Source: Prosopocoilus inquinatus
Taxonomy: Eukaryota > Arthropoda > Insecta > Coleoptera > Lucanidae
Assembly: GCA_036172665.1 (NCBI GenBank)
Contig: CM069877.1
Location: 25,445,001-25,509,000 of the forward strand
DNA length: 64,000 nucleotides
Reading direction: 5' to 3'
In this document: positions 1 to 11,544 of the stretch, one piece after another
Layout: every line of letters begins with the position of its first letter
Position numbering within the stretch: position 1 is the first letter of the stretch
Notes under the pieces: model-generated
What the model was told of the DNA's origin: nothing
Databases searched by the model: none
What the model saw: only the letters and a program-made list of their open reading frames with translations
Translations under genes and position numbers: made by a program

Positions 1-149
1 CCATCGAAACGTCAAATAACATGATAGATGAGTAAGGATCGATTAGATACATCACAGGAACAACGCTAATACGTGTTATTTCATTTGAAACTATTTCCAG
101 CTTCAGCTGCGTCCGAGAACTTCGTATCTCACATCAAAGTTACTGGAGT

Positions 150-298
150 CCATCGAAACGCCAAATAACATAGTAGATAAGTAAGGATCGATTAGATACA
201 TCACAGGAACAACGCTAATACGTGTTGTTTCGTTCAAAACTATTTCCAGCTTCTGCTGCGTCCGAAAACTTCGTATCTCGCATCAGAGTTACTAGAGT
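150..298 (+). repeat. Representative full-length 149-bp monomer
   Basis: This is one intact unit, chosen to define the phase used in this annotation. It starts at CCATCGAAAC and ends in TTACTAGAGT just before the next CCATC at 299. The unit is close to the 147 bp wrapped by a nucleosome core, a length class common among satellites, but nothing in the sequence proves nucleosome phasing. One Sau3AI-type GATC and usually one ATCGAT lie in the first third. An AluI-type AGCT lies at about position 99-103. In the subset reading CTTCAGCTGCG there is also a CAGCTG palindrome. No internal subrepeat is obvious within the 149 bp. Confidence 0.95.
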
Positions 299-1192
299 CC
301 ATCTAAACGTCAAATAACACGATAGATAAGTAAGGATCGATTAGATACAGCACAAGAACAACGCTAATGCGTGTTGTTTCGTTTAAAATTATTTCCAGCT
401 TCAGCTGCGTCCGAGAACTTCGTATCTCACATCAAAGTTACTGGAGTCCATCCAAACGTCAAATAACATGATAGATGAGTAAGGATCGATTAGATACATC
501 ACAGGAACAACGCTAATGCGTGTTGTTTCATTTAAAACTATTTCCAGCTCCCGCTGCGTCCAAAAACTTCGTATCTCACATCAAAGTTACTGGAGTCCAT
601 CGAAACACCAAATAACATGATAGATGAGTAAAGATCGAGTAGATACATCACAGGAACAACGCTAATGCGTGTTGTTTCGTTTAAAACTATTTCTAGCTTC
701 AGCTGCGCCCGAAAATTTCGTATCTCCCATTAGAGTTACTGGAGTCAATCGAAACGCCAAATAACATGATGGATGAGTAAGGATCGATTAGATACAGCAC
801 AGGAACAACGCTAATGCGTGTTGTTTCGTTTAAAACTATTTCCAGCTTCAGCTGCGTCCGAGAACTTCGTATCTCACATCAAAGTTACTGGCGTCCATCG
901 AAACGCCAAATAACATGATAGATGAGTAAGGATCGATTAGATACATCACAGGAACAACGCTAATGCGTGTTGTTTCGTTTAAAACTATTTCTAGCTTCAG
1001 CTGCGTCCGAGAACTTCGTATCTCACATCAAAGTTACTGGAGTCCATCGAAACGCCAAATAACATGATAGATGAGTAAAGATCGAGTAGATACATCACAG
1101 GAACAACGCTAATGCGTTTTGTTTCGTTTAAAACTATTTCCAGGTTCTGCTGCGTCCGAAAATTTCGTATCTCACATTAGAGTTACTGGAGT

Positions 1193-1331
1193 CCATCGAA
1201 ACGTCATAGATGAGTAAGGATCGATTAGATACATCACAGGAACAACGATAATGCGTGTTGTTTCATTTAAAACTATTTCCAGCTTCTGCTGCGTCCGAGA
1301 ACATCTTATCTCACATCAGAGTAACTAGAGT
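1193..1331. repeat. 139-bp monomer with 10-bp deletion (copy A)
   Basis: CGTCAAATAACATGATAGATG has become CGTCATAGATG, which loses 10 bp next to the short repeats CA/AT and ATAGATG. The same junction appears in copies C, D and E, each time followed by the private variant AACGATAATGCG. The deletion therefore happened once and was copied with the HOR. Confidence 0.92.
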
Positions 1332-2581
1332 CCATCGAAACGCCAAATAACATAATAGATGAGTAAGGATCGATTAGAAACATCACAGGAACAACGCTAA
1401 TGCGTGTTGTTTCGTTCAAAACTATTTCCAGCTTCTGCTGCGTCCGAGAACTTCGTATCTCACATCAAAGTTACTGGAGTCCATCGAAACGCCAAATAAC
1501 ATGATAGATGAGTAAGGATCGATTACATACATCACAGGAACAACGCTAATACGTGTTGTTTCGTTTAAAACTATTTCCAGCTTCTGCTGCGTCCGAAAAC
1601 GTCGTATCTCACATCAGAGTTACTGGAGTCGATCGAAACGTCAAATAACCTGATAGATAAGTAAGGATCAATTAGATACAGCACAGGAACAACGCTAATG
1701 CGTGTTGTTTCGTTTAAAACTATTTCTAGCTTCAGCTGCGTCCGAGAACTTCGTATCTCACAGCAAAGTTACTGGCGTCCATCGAAACGCCAAATAACAT
1801 GATAGATGAGTAAGGATCGATTAGAAACATCACAGAAACAACGCTAATGCGTGTTGTTTCGTTTAAAACTATTTCTAGCTTCAGCTGCGTCCGAGAACTT
1901 CGTATCTCACATCAAAGTTACTGGAGTCCATCGAAACACCAAATAACATGATAGATGAGTAAGGATCGATTAGATACATCACAGGAACAACGCTAATGCG
2001 TGTTGTTTCGTTTAAAACTATTTCTAGCTTCAGCTGCGTCCGAGAACTTCGTATCTCACATCAAAGTTACTGGAGTCCATCGAAACGCCAAATAACATGA
2101 TAGATGAGTAAAGATCGAGTAGATACATCACAGGAACAACGCTAATGCGTTTTGTTTCGTTTAAAACTATTTCCAGCTTCAGCTGCGTCCGAGAACTTCG
2201 TATCTCACATCAAAGTTACTGGAGTCCATCCAAAGGTCAAATAACATGATAGATGAGTAAGGATCGATTAGATACATCACAGGAACAACGCTAATGCGTG
2301 TTGTTTCATTTAAAACTATTTCCAGCTTCTGCTGCGTCCGAGAACATCTTATCTCACATCAGAGTAACTAGAGTCCATCGAAACGCCAAATAACATAATA
2401 GAGGAGTAAGGATCGATTAGAAACATCACAGGAACAACGCTAATGCGTGTTGTTTCGTTCAAAACTATTTCCAGCTTCTGCTGCGTCCGAGAACTTCGTA
2501 TCTCACATCAAAGTTACTGGAGTCCATCGAAACGCCAAATAACATGATAGATGAGTAAAGATCGAGTAGATACATCACAGG

Positions 2582-2599
2582 AAAACGCTAATGCGTTTT
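2582..2599. other. Perfect 7-bp dyad with TAAT loop (example)
   Basis: AAAACGC and GCGTTTT flank TAAT, a perfect inverted repeat. It exists only in the monomer type that combines a single-base deletion (GGAACAACGC to GGAAAACGC) with GCGTTTTG in place of GCGTGTTG. Ordinary monomers retain only four or five paired bases here. Other examples lie at 4368-4385 and 7245-7262. A role as cruciform or protein site is speculation. Confidence 0.7.
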
Positions 2600-5500
2600 G
2601 TTTCGTTTAAAACTATTTCCAGCTTCTGCTGCGTCCGAAAATTTCGTATCTCACATTAGAGTTACTGGAGTCCATCGAAACGTCAAATAACATGATAGAT
2701 GAGTAAGGATCGATTAGATACATCACAGGAACAACGCTAATACGTGTTATTTCATTTAAAACTATTTCCAGCTTCAGCTGCGTCCGAGAACTTCGTATCT
2801 CACATCAAAGTTACTGGAGTCCATCGAAACGCCAAATAACATAGTAGATAAGTAAGGATCGATTAGATACATCACAGGAACAACGCTAATACGTGTTGTT
2901 TCGTTCAAAACTATTTCCAGCTTCTGCTGCGTCCGAAAACTTTGTATCTAACATCAGAGTTACCGGAGTCCATCCAAACGTCAAATAACATGATAGATGA
3001 GTAAGGATCGATTAGATACATCACAGGAACAACGCTAATGCGTGTTGTTTCATTTAAAACTATTTCCAGCTCCGCTGCGTCCAAAAACTTCGTATCTCAC
3101 ATCAGAGTTACTAGAGTCCATCGAAAAGTCAAATAACATGATAGATGAGTAAGGATCGATTACATACATCACAGGAACAACGCTAATACGTGTTGTTTCG
3201 TTTAAAACTATTTCCAGCTTCTGCTGCGTCCGAAAACGTCGTATCTCACATCAGAGTTACTGGAGTCGATCGAAACGTCAAATAACCTGATAGATAAGTA
3301 AGGATCGATTAGATACAGCACAGGAACAACGCTAATGCGTGTTGTTTCGTTTAAAACTATTTCCAGCTTCAGCTGCGTCCGAGAACTTCGTATCTCACAT
3401 CAAAGTTACTGGAGTCCATCGAAACGCCATATAACATAGTAGATAAGTAAGGATCGATTAGATACATCACAGGAACAACGCAAATACGTGTTGTTTCGTT
3501 CAAAACTATTTCCAGCTTCTGCTGCGTCCGAAAACTTCGTATCTCACATCAGAGTTACTAGAGTCCATCTAAACGTCAAATAACACGATAGATAAGTAAG
3601 GATCGATTAGATACAGCACAAGAACAACGCTAATGCGTGTTGTTTCGTTTAAAACTATTTCCAGCTTCAGCTGCGTCCGAGAACTTCGTATCTCACATCA
3701 AAGTTACTGGAGTCCATCCAAACGTCAAATAACATGATAGATGAGTAAGGATCGATTAGATACATCACAGGAACAACGCTAATGCGTGTTGTTTCATTTA
3801 AAACTATTTCCAGCTCCCGCTGCGTCCAAAAACTTCGTATCTCACATCAGAGTTACTGGAGTCCATCGAAACGCCATATAACATAGTAGATAAGTAAGGA
3901 TCGATTAGATACATCACAGGAACAACGCAAATACGTGTTGTTTCGTTCAAAACTATTTCCAGCTTCTGCTGCGTCCGAGAACTTCGTATCTCACATCAAA
4001 GTTACTGGAGTCCATCGAAACGCCAAATAACATGATAGATGAGTAAGGATCGATTACATATATCACAGGAACAACGCTAATGCGTGTTGTTTCATTTAAA
4101 ACTATTTCCAGCTTCTGCTGCGTCCGAGAACATCTTATCTCACATCAGAGTAACTAGAGTCCATCGAAACGCCAAATAACATAATAGATGAGTAAGGATC
4201 GATTAGAAACATCACAGGAACAACGCTAATGCGTGTTGTTTCGTTCAAAACTATTTCCAGCTTCTGCTGCGTCCGAGAACTTCGTATCTCACATCAAAGT
4301 TACTGGAGTCCATCGAAACACCAAATAACATGATAGATGAGTAAAGATCGAGTAGATACATCACAGGAAAACGCTAATGCGTTTTGTTTCGTTTAAAACT
4401 ATTTCCAGCTTCTGCTGCGTCCGAAAATTTCGTATCTCACATTAGAGTTACTGGAGTCCATCGAAACGTCAAATAACATGATAGATGAGTAAGGATCGAT
4501 TAGATACATCACAGGAACAACGCTAATACGTGTTATTTCATTTGAAACTATTTCCAGCTTCAGCTGCGTCCGAGAACTTCGTATCTCACATCAAAGTTAC
4601 TGGAGTCCATCGAAACGCCAAATAACATAGTAGATAAGTAAGGATCGATTAGATACATCACAGGAACAACGCTAATACGTGTTGTTTCGTTCAAAACTAT
4701 TTCCAGCTTCTGCTGCGTCCGAAAACTTCGTATCTCGCATCAGAGTTACTAGAGTCCATCTAAACGTCAAATAACACGATAGATAAGTAAGGATCGATTA
4801 GATACAGCACAAGAACAACGCTAATGCGTGTTGTTTCGTTTAAAACTATTTCCAGCTTCAGCTGCGTCCGAGAACTTCGTATCTCACATCAAAGTTACTG
4901 GAGTCCATCCAAACGTCAAATAACATGATAGATGAGTAAGGATCGATTAGATACATCACAGGAACAACGCTAATGCGTGTTGTTTCATTTAAAACTATTT
5001 CCAGCTCCCGCTGCGTCCAAAAACTTCGTATCTCACATCAAAGTTACTGGAGTCCATCGAAACACCAAATAACATGATAGATGAGTAAAGATCGAGTAGA
5101 TACATCACAGGAACAACGCTAATGCGTGTTGTTTCGTTTAAAACTATTTCTAGCTTCAGCTGCGCCCGAAAATTTCGTATCTCCCATTAGAGATACTGGA
5201 GTCAATCGAAACGCCAAATAACATGATGGATGAGTAAGGATCGATTAGATACAGCACAGGAACAACGCTAATGCGTGTTGTTTCGTTTAAAACTATTTCC
5301 AGCTTCAGCTGCGTCCGAGAACTTCGTATCTCACATCAAAGTTACTGGCGTCCATCGAAACGCCAAATAACATGATAGATGAGTAAGGATCGATTAGATA
5401 CATCACAGGAACAACGCTAATGCGTGTTGTTTCGTTTAAAACTATTTCTAGCTTCAGCTGCGTCCGAGAACTTCGTATCTCACATCAAAGTTACTGGAGT

Positions 5501-6095
5501 CCATCGAAACGCCAAATAACATGATAGATGAGTAAAGATCGAGTAGATACATCACAGGAACAACGCTAATGCGTTTTGTTTCGTTTAAAACTATTTCCAG
5601 CTTCTGCTGCGTCCGAAAATTTCGTATCTCACATTAGAGTTACTGGAGTCCATCGAAACGTCAAATAACATGATAGATGAGTAAGGATCGATTAGATACA
5701 TCACAGGAACAACGCTAATACGTGTTATTTCATTTAAAACTATTTCCAGCTTCAGCTGCGTCCGAGAACTTCGTATCTCACATCAAAGTTACTGGAGTCC
5801 ATCGAAACGCCAAATAACATAGTAGATAAGTAAGGATCGATTAGATACATCACAGGAACAACGCTAATACGTGTTGTTTCGTTCAAAACTATTTCCAGCT
5901 TCTGCTGCGTCCGAAAACTTTGTATCTAACATCAGAGTTACCGGAGTCCATCCAAACGTCAAATAACATGATAGATGAGTAAGGATCGATTAGATACATC
6001 ACAGGAACAACGCTAATGCGTGTTGTTTCATTTAAAACTATTTCCAGCTCCGCTGCGTCCAAAAACTTCGTATCTCACATCAGAGTTACTAGAGT

Positions 6096-6244
6096 CCATC
6101 GAAAAGTCAAATAACATGATAGATGAGTAAGGATCGATTACATACATCACAGGAACAACGCTAATACGTGTTGTTTCGTTTAAAACTATTTCTAGCTTCA
6201 GCTGCGTCCGAGAACTTCGTATCTCACAGCAAAGTTACTGGCGT
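6096..6244. repeat. Chimeric monomer in copy B
   Basis: The first half (CGAAAAGTC, GATTACATAC, ACGTGTTG) belongs to a monomer type that elsewhere continues with CTTCTGCTGCGTCCGAAAACGTCG. The second half here (TTCTAGCTTCAGCTGCG and CTCACAGCAAAG) belongs to the next monomer type in the series. The unit is still exactly 149 bp, as expected for crossing-over between misaligned monomers. The identical chimera recurs at 17836. Confidence 0.82.
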
Positions 6245-6393
6245 CCATCGAAACGCCAAATAACATGATAGATGAGTAAGGATCGATTAGATACATCACA
6301 GGAACAACGCTAATGCGTGTTGTTTCGTTCAAAACTATTTCCAGCTTCTGCTGCGTCCGAGAACTTCGTATCTCACATCAAAGTTACTGGAGT

Positions 6394-6441
6394 CCATCGA
6401 GAGAGAGAGAACTTCGTATCTCACATCAAAGTTACTGGCGT
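6394..6441. repeat. 48-bp truncated monomer with GA run (copy B)
   Basis: The monomer starts CCATCGA and passes directly through GAGAGAGAGA into ACTTCGTATCTC, omitting 101 bp of the normal unit. The junction joins CATCGA (position 3-8) to CGAGAACTTCG (position 114 on) through a short GA dinucleotide tract. Slippage at a GA microhomology or a repaired break would both explain it. It always follows a GATTAGATAC / TTCGTTCAAAAC monomer and precedes a unit joined through CTGGCGTCC. Confidence 0.93.
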
Positions 6442-9400
6442 CCATCGAAACGCCAAATAACATGATAGATGAGTAAGGATCGATTAGAAACATCACAGAA
6501 ACAACGCTAATGCGTGTTGTTTCGTTTAAAACTATTTCTAGCTTCAGCTGCGTCCGAGAACTTCGTATCTCACATCAAAGTTACTGGAGTCCATCGAAAC
6601 ACCAAATAACATGATAGATGAGTAAGGATCGATTAGATACATCACAGGAACAACGCTAATGCGTGTTGTTTCGTTTAAAACTATTTCTAGCTTCAGCTGC
6701 GTCCGAGAACTTCGTATCTCACATCAAAGTTACTGGAGTCCATCGAAACGCCAAATAACATGATAGATGAGTAAAGATCGAGTAGATACATCACAGGAAC
6801 AACGCTAATGCGTTTTGTTTCGTTTAAAACTATTTCCAGCTTCAGCTGCGTCCGAGAACTTCGTATCTCACATCAAAGTTACTGGAGTCCATCCAAAGGT
6901 CAAATAACATGATAGATGAGTAAGGATCGATTAGATACATCACAGGAACAACGCTAATGCGTGTTGTTTCATTTAAAACTATTTCCAGCTTCTGCTGCGT
7001 CCGAGAACATCTTATCTCACATCAGAGTAACTAGAGTCCATCGAAACGCCAAATAACATAATAGAGGAGTAAGGATCGATTAGAAACATCACAGGAACAA
7101 CGCTAATGCGTGTTGTTTCGTTCAAAACTATTTCCAGCTTCTGCTGCGTCCGAGAACTTCGTATCTCACATCAAAGTTACTGGAGTCCATCGAAACGCCA
7201 AATAACATGATAGATGAGTAAAGATCGAGTAGATACATCACAGGAAAACGCTAATGCGTTTTGTTTCGTTTAAAACTATTTCCAGCTTCTGCTGCGTCCG
7301 AAAATTTCGTATCTCACATTAGAGTTACTGGAGTCCATCGAAACGTCAAATAACATGATAGATGAGTAAGGATCGATTAGATACATCACAGGAACAACGC
7401 TAATACGTGTTATTTCATTTAAAACTATTTCCAGCTTCAGCTGCGTCCGAGAACTTCGTATCTCACATCAAAGTTACTGGAGTCCATCGAAACGCCAAAT
7501 AACATAGTAGATAAGTAAGGATCGATTAGATACATCACAGGAACAACGCTAATACGTGTTGTTTCGTTCAAAACTATTTCCAGCTTCTGCTGCGTCCGAA
7601 AACTTTGTATCTAACATCAGAGTTACCGGAGTCCATCCAAACGTCAAATAACATGATAGATGAGTAAGGATCGATTAGATACATCACAGGAACAACGCTA
7701 ATGCGTGTTGTTTCATTTAAAACTATTTCCAGCTCCGCTGCGTCCAAAAACTTCGTATCTCACATCAAAGTTACTAGAGTCCATCGAAAAGTCAAATAAC
7801 ATGATAGATGAGTAAGGATCGATTACATACATCACAGGAACAACGCTAATACGTGTTGTTTCGTTTAAAACTATTTCCAGCTTCTGCTGAGTCCGAAAAC
7901 GTCGTATCTCACATCAGAGTTACTGGAGTCGATCGAAACGTCAAATAACCTGATAGATAAGTAAGGATCGATTAGATACAGCACAGGAACAACGCTAATG
8001 CGTGTTGTTTCGTTTAAAACTATTTCCAGCTTCAGCTGCGTCCGAGAACTTCGTATCTCACATCAAAGTTACTGGAGTCCATCGAAACGCCATATAACAT
8101 AGTAGATAAGTAAGGATCGATTAGATACATCACAGGAACAACGCAAATACGTGTTGTTTCGTTCAAAACTATTTCCAGCTTCTGCTGCGTCCGAAAACTT
8201 CGTATCTCACATCAGAGTTACTAGAGTCCATCTAAACGTCAAATAACACGATAGATAAGTAAGGATCGATTAGATACAGCACAAGAACAACGCTAATGCG
8301 TGTTGTTTCGTTTAAAACTATTTCCAGCTTCAGCTGCGTCCGAGAACTTCGTATCTCACATCAAAGTTACTGGAGTCCATCCAAACGTCAAATAACATGA
8401 TAGATGAGTAAGGATCGATTAGATACATCACAGGAACAACGCTAATGCGTGTTGTTTCATTTAAAACTATTTCCAGCTCCCGCTGCGTCCAAAAACTTCG
8501 TATCTCACATCAGAGTTACTGGAGTCCATCGAAACGCCATATAACATAGTAGATAAGTAAGGATCGATTAGATACATCACAGGAACAACGCAAATACGTG
8601 TTGTTTCGTTCAAAACTATTTCCAGCTTCTGCTGCGTCCGAGAACTTCGTATCTCACATCAAAGTTACTGGAGTCCATCGAAACGCCAAATAACATGATA
8701 GATGAGTAAGGATCGATTACATACATCACAGGAACAACGCTAATGCGTGTTGTTTCATTTAAAACTATTTCCAGCTTCTGCTGCGTCCGAGAACATCTTA
8801 TCTCACATCAGAGTAACTAGAGTCCATCGAAACGCCAAATAACATAATAGATGAGTAAGGATCGATTAGAAACATCACAGGAACAACGCTAATGCGTGTT
8901 GTTTCGTTCAAAACTATTTCCAGCTTCTGCTGCGTCCGAGAACTTCGTATCTCACATCAAAGTTACTGGAGTCCATCGAAACACCAAATAACATGATAGA
9001 TGAGTAAAGATCGAGTAGATACATCACAGGAAAACGCTAATGCGTTTTGTTTCGTTTAAAACTATTTCCAGCTTCTGCTGCGTCCGAAAATTTCGTATCT
9101 CACATTAGAGTTACTGGAGTCCATCGAAACGTCAAATAACATGATAGATGAGTAAGGATCGATTAGATACATCACAGGAACAACGCTAATACGTGTTATT
9201 TCATTTGAAACTATTTCCAGCTTCAGCTGCGTCCGAGAACTTCGTATCTCACATCAAAGTTACTGGAGTCCATCGAAACGCCAAATAACATAGTAGATAA
9301 GTAAGGATCGATTAGATACATCACAGGAACAACGCTAATACGTGTTGTTTCGTTCAAAACTATTTCCAGCTTCTGCTGCGTCCGAAAACTTCGTATCTCG

Positions 9401-9567
9401 CATCAGAGTTACTAGAGTCCATCTAAACGTCAAATAACACGATAGATAAGTAAGGATCGATTAGATACAGCACAAGAACAACGCTAATGCGTGTTGTTTC
9501 GTTTAAAACTATTTCCAGCTTCAGCTGCGTCCGAGAACTTCGTATCTCACATCAAAGTTACTGGAGT

Positions 9568-10014
9568 CCATCGAAACGCCAAATAACATGATAGATGAGT
9601 AAGGATCGATTACATACATCACAGGAACAACGCTAATACGTGTTGTTTCGTTTAAAACTATTTCCAGCTTCTGCTGCGTCCGAAAACGTCGTATCTCACA
9701 TCAGAGTTACTGGAGTCGATCGAAACGTCAAATAACCTGATTGATAAGTAAGGATCAATTAGATACAGCACAGGAACAACGCTAATGCGTGTTGTTTCGT
9801 TTAAAACTATTTCTAGCTTCAGCTGCGTCCGAGAACTTCGTATCTCACAGCAAAGTTACTGGCGTCCATCGAAACGCCAAATAACATGATAGATGAGTAA
9901 GGATCGATTAGATACATCACAGGAACAACGCTAATGCGTGTTGTTTCGTTTAAAACTATTTCCAGCTTCAGCTGCGTCCGAGAACTTCGTATCTCACATC
10001 AAAGTTACTGGAGT
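9568..10014. repeat. Three-monomer insertion in HOR copy C
   Basis: Copies A, D and E pass directly from the CATCTAAACG monomer to the CATCCAAACG monomer. In copy C three monomers (447 bp = 3 x 149) lie between them. They carry the GATTACATAC, GTCGATCGAAACG/CCTGATTGATAAG and GGCGTCCATCG variants, the same series found about 11 monomers into the unit. This looks like insertion by out-of-register exchange within the HOR. CCTGATTGATAAG is a private substitution here (CCTGATAGATAAG elsewhere). Confidence 0.82.
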
Positions 10015-10761
10015 CCATCCAAACGTCAAATAACATGATAGATGAGTAAGGATCGATTAGATACATCACAGGAACAACGCTAATGCGTGTTGTTTCATTT
10101 AAAACTATTTCCAGCTCCCGCTGCGTCCAAAAACTTCGTATCTCACATCAAAGTTACTGGAGTCCATCGAAACACCAAATAACATGATGATGATGAGTAA
10201 AGATCGAGTAGATACATCACAGGAACAACGCTAATGCGTGTTGTTTCGTTTAAAACTATTTCTAGCTTCAGCTGCGCCCGAAAATTTCGTATCTCCCATT
10301 AGAGTTACTGGAGTCAATCGAAACGCCAAATAACATGATGGATGAGTAAGGATCGATTAGATACAGCACAGGAACAACGCTAATGCGTGTTGTTTCGTTT
10401 AAAACTATTTCCAGCTTCAGCTGCGTCCGAGAACTTCGTATCTCACATCAAAGTTACTGGCGTCCATCGAAACGCCAAATAACATGATAGATGAGTAAGG
10501 ATCGATTAGATACATCACAGGAACAACGCTAATGCGTGTTGTTTCGTTTAAAACTATTTCTAGCTTCAGCTGCGTCCGAGAACTTCGTATCTCACATCAA
10601 AGTTACTGGAGTCCATCGAAACGCCAAATAACATGATAGATGAGTAAAGATCGAGTAGATACATCACAGGAACAACGCTAATGCGTTTTGTTTCGTTTAA
10701 AACTATTTCCAGGTTCTGCTGCGTCCGAAAATTTCGTATCTCACATTAGAGTTACTGGAGT

Positions 10762-10900
10762 CCATCGAAACGTCATAGATGAGTAAGGATCGATTAGATA
10801 CATCACAGGAACAACGATAATGCGTGTTGTTTCATTTAAAACTATTTCCAGCTTCTGCTGCGTCCGAGAACATCTTATCTCACATCAGAGTAACTAGAGT
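10762..10900. repeat. 139-bp monomer with 10-bp deletion (copy C)
   Basis: Same CGTCATAGATG junction and same AACGATAATGCG variant as the copy A element at 1193. It serves as a phase marker for aligning HOR copies. Confidence 0.92.
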
Positions 10901-11496
10901 CCATCGAAACGCCAAATAACATAATAGATGAGTAAGGATCGATTAGAAACATCACAGGAACAACGCTAATGCGTGTTGTTTCGTTCAAAACTATTTCCAG
11001 CTTCTGCTGCGTCCGAGAACTTCGTATCTCACATCAAAGTTACTGGAGTCCATCGAAACGCCAAATAACATGATAGATGAGTAAGGATCGATTACATACA
11101 TCACAGGAACAACGCTAATACGTGTTGTTTCGTTTAAAACTATTTCCAGCTTCTGCTGCGTCCGAAAACGTCGTATCTCACATCAGAGTTACTGGAGTCG
11201 ATCGAAACGTCAAATAACCTGATAGATAAGTAAGGATCAATTAGATACAGCACAGGAACAACGCTAATGCGTGTTGTTTCGTTTAAAACTATTTCTAGCT
11301 TCAGCTGCGTCCGAGAACTTCGTATCTCACAGCAAAGTTACTGGCGTCCATCGAAACGCCAAATAACATGATAGATGAGTAAGGATCGATTAGATACATC
11401 ACAGGAACAACGCTAATGCGTGTTGTTTCGTTCAAAACTATTTCCAGCTTCTGCTGCGTCCGAGAACTTCGTATCTCACATCAAAGTTACTGGAGT

Positions 11497-11544
11497 CCAT
11501 CGAGAGAGAGAGAACTTCGTATCTCACATCAAAGTTACTGGCGT
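11497..11544. repeat. 48-bp truncated monomer with GA run (copy C)
   Basis: Same CATCGAGAGAGAGAG junction as at 6394, with the same flanking variants, 5103 bp downstream of the copy B element. Confidence 0.93.

Larger units (their letters stand above)
1..4457. repeat. Domain I higher-order repeat, copy A (30 monomers)
   Basis: The copy begins with a monomer carrying the private variant TTTCATTTGAAAC, which recurs at the start of copies B to E. Ordered variant monomers follow: CATAGTAGATAAG at 150, CATCTAAACG at 299, CATCCAAACG with CTCCCGCTGCG at 448, CGAAACACC with AAAGATCGAG at 597, and a GATGGATGAG monomer after GTCAATCG. The length fits 30 x 149 = 4470, minus the 10-bp deletion near 1202 and three single-base deletions. 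Copy A lacks the pair (one full monomer plus the 48-bp truncated monomer) that copies B to E carry. The left edge may be cut by the window, since base 1 is simply where the unit phase happens to start. Confidence 0.85.
4458..9120. repeat. Domain I higher-order repeat, copy B (32 monomers)
   Basis: The first eight monomers repeat copy A almost base for base. Near 5600 copy B continues with CCAGCTTCTGCTGCG where A has CCAGGTTCTGCTGCG at about 1140, and it then follows another path through the same monomer set. It lacks the 139-bp monomer but has the 48-bp truncated monomer at 6394. The length of 4663 fits 32 x 149 minus 101 minus four single-base deletions. A chimeric monomer at 6096-6244 marks where units were joined. 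The variant order from about 6245 to 7620 is the same as in the second internal duplicate of copy D. Confidence 0.85.

Noticed and set aside
1..149. Shorter subrepeat inside the monomer (GATAGATGAG / GATTAGATAC resemblance)
   Set aside because: The similarity is limited to a few bases of GATA-like sequence and no regular internal period could be followed.
6401..6410. GA microsatellite as an independent locus
   Set aside because: The run is only about 10-14 bases and always sits at the truncated-monomer junction, so it is described with that element.
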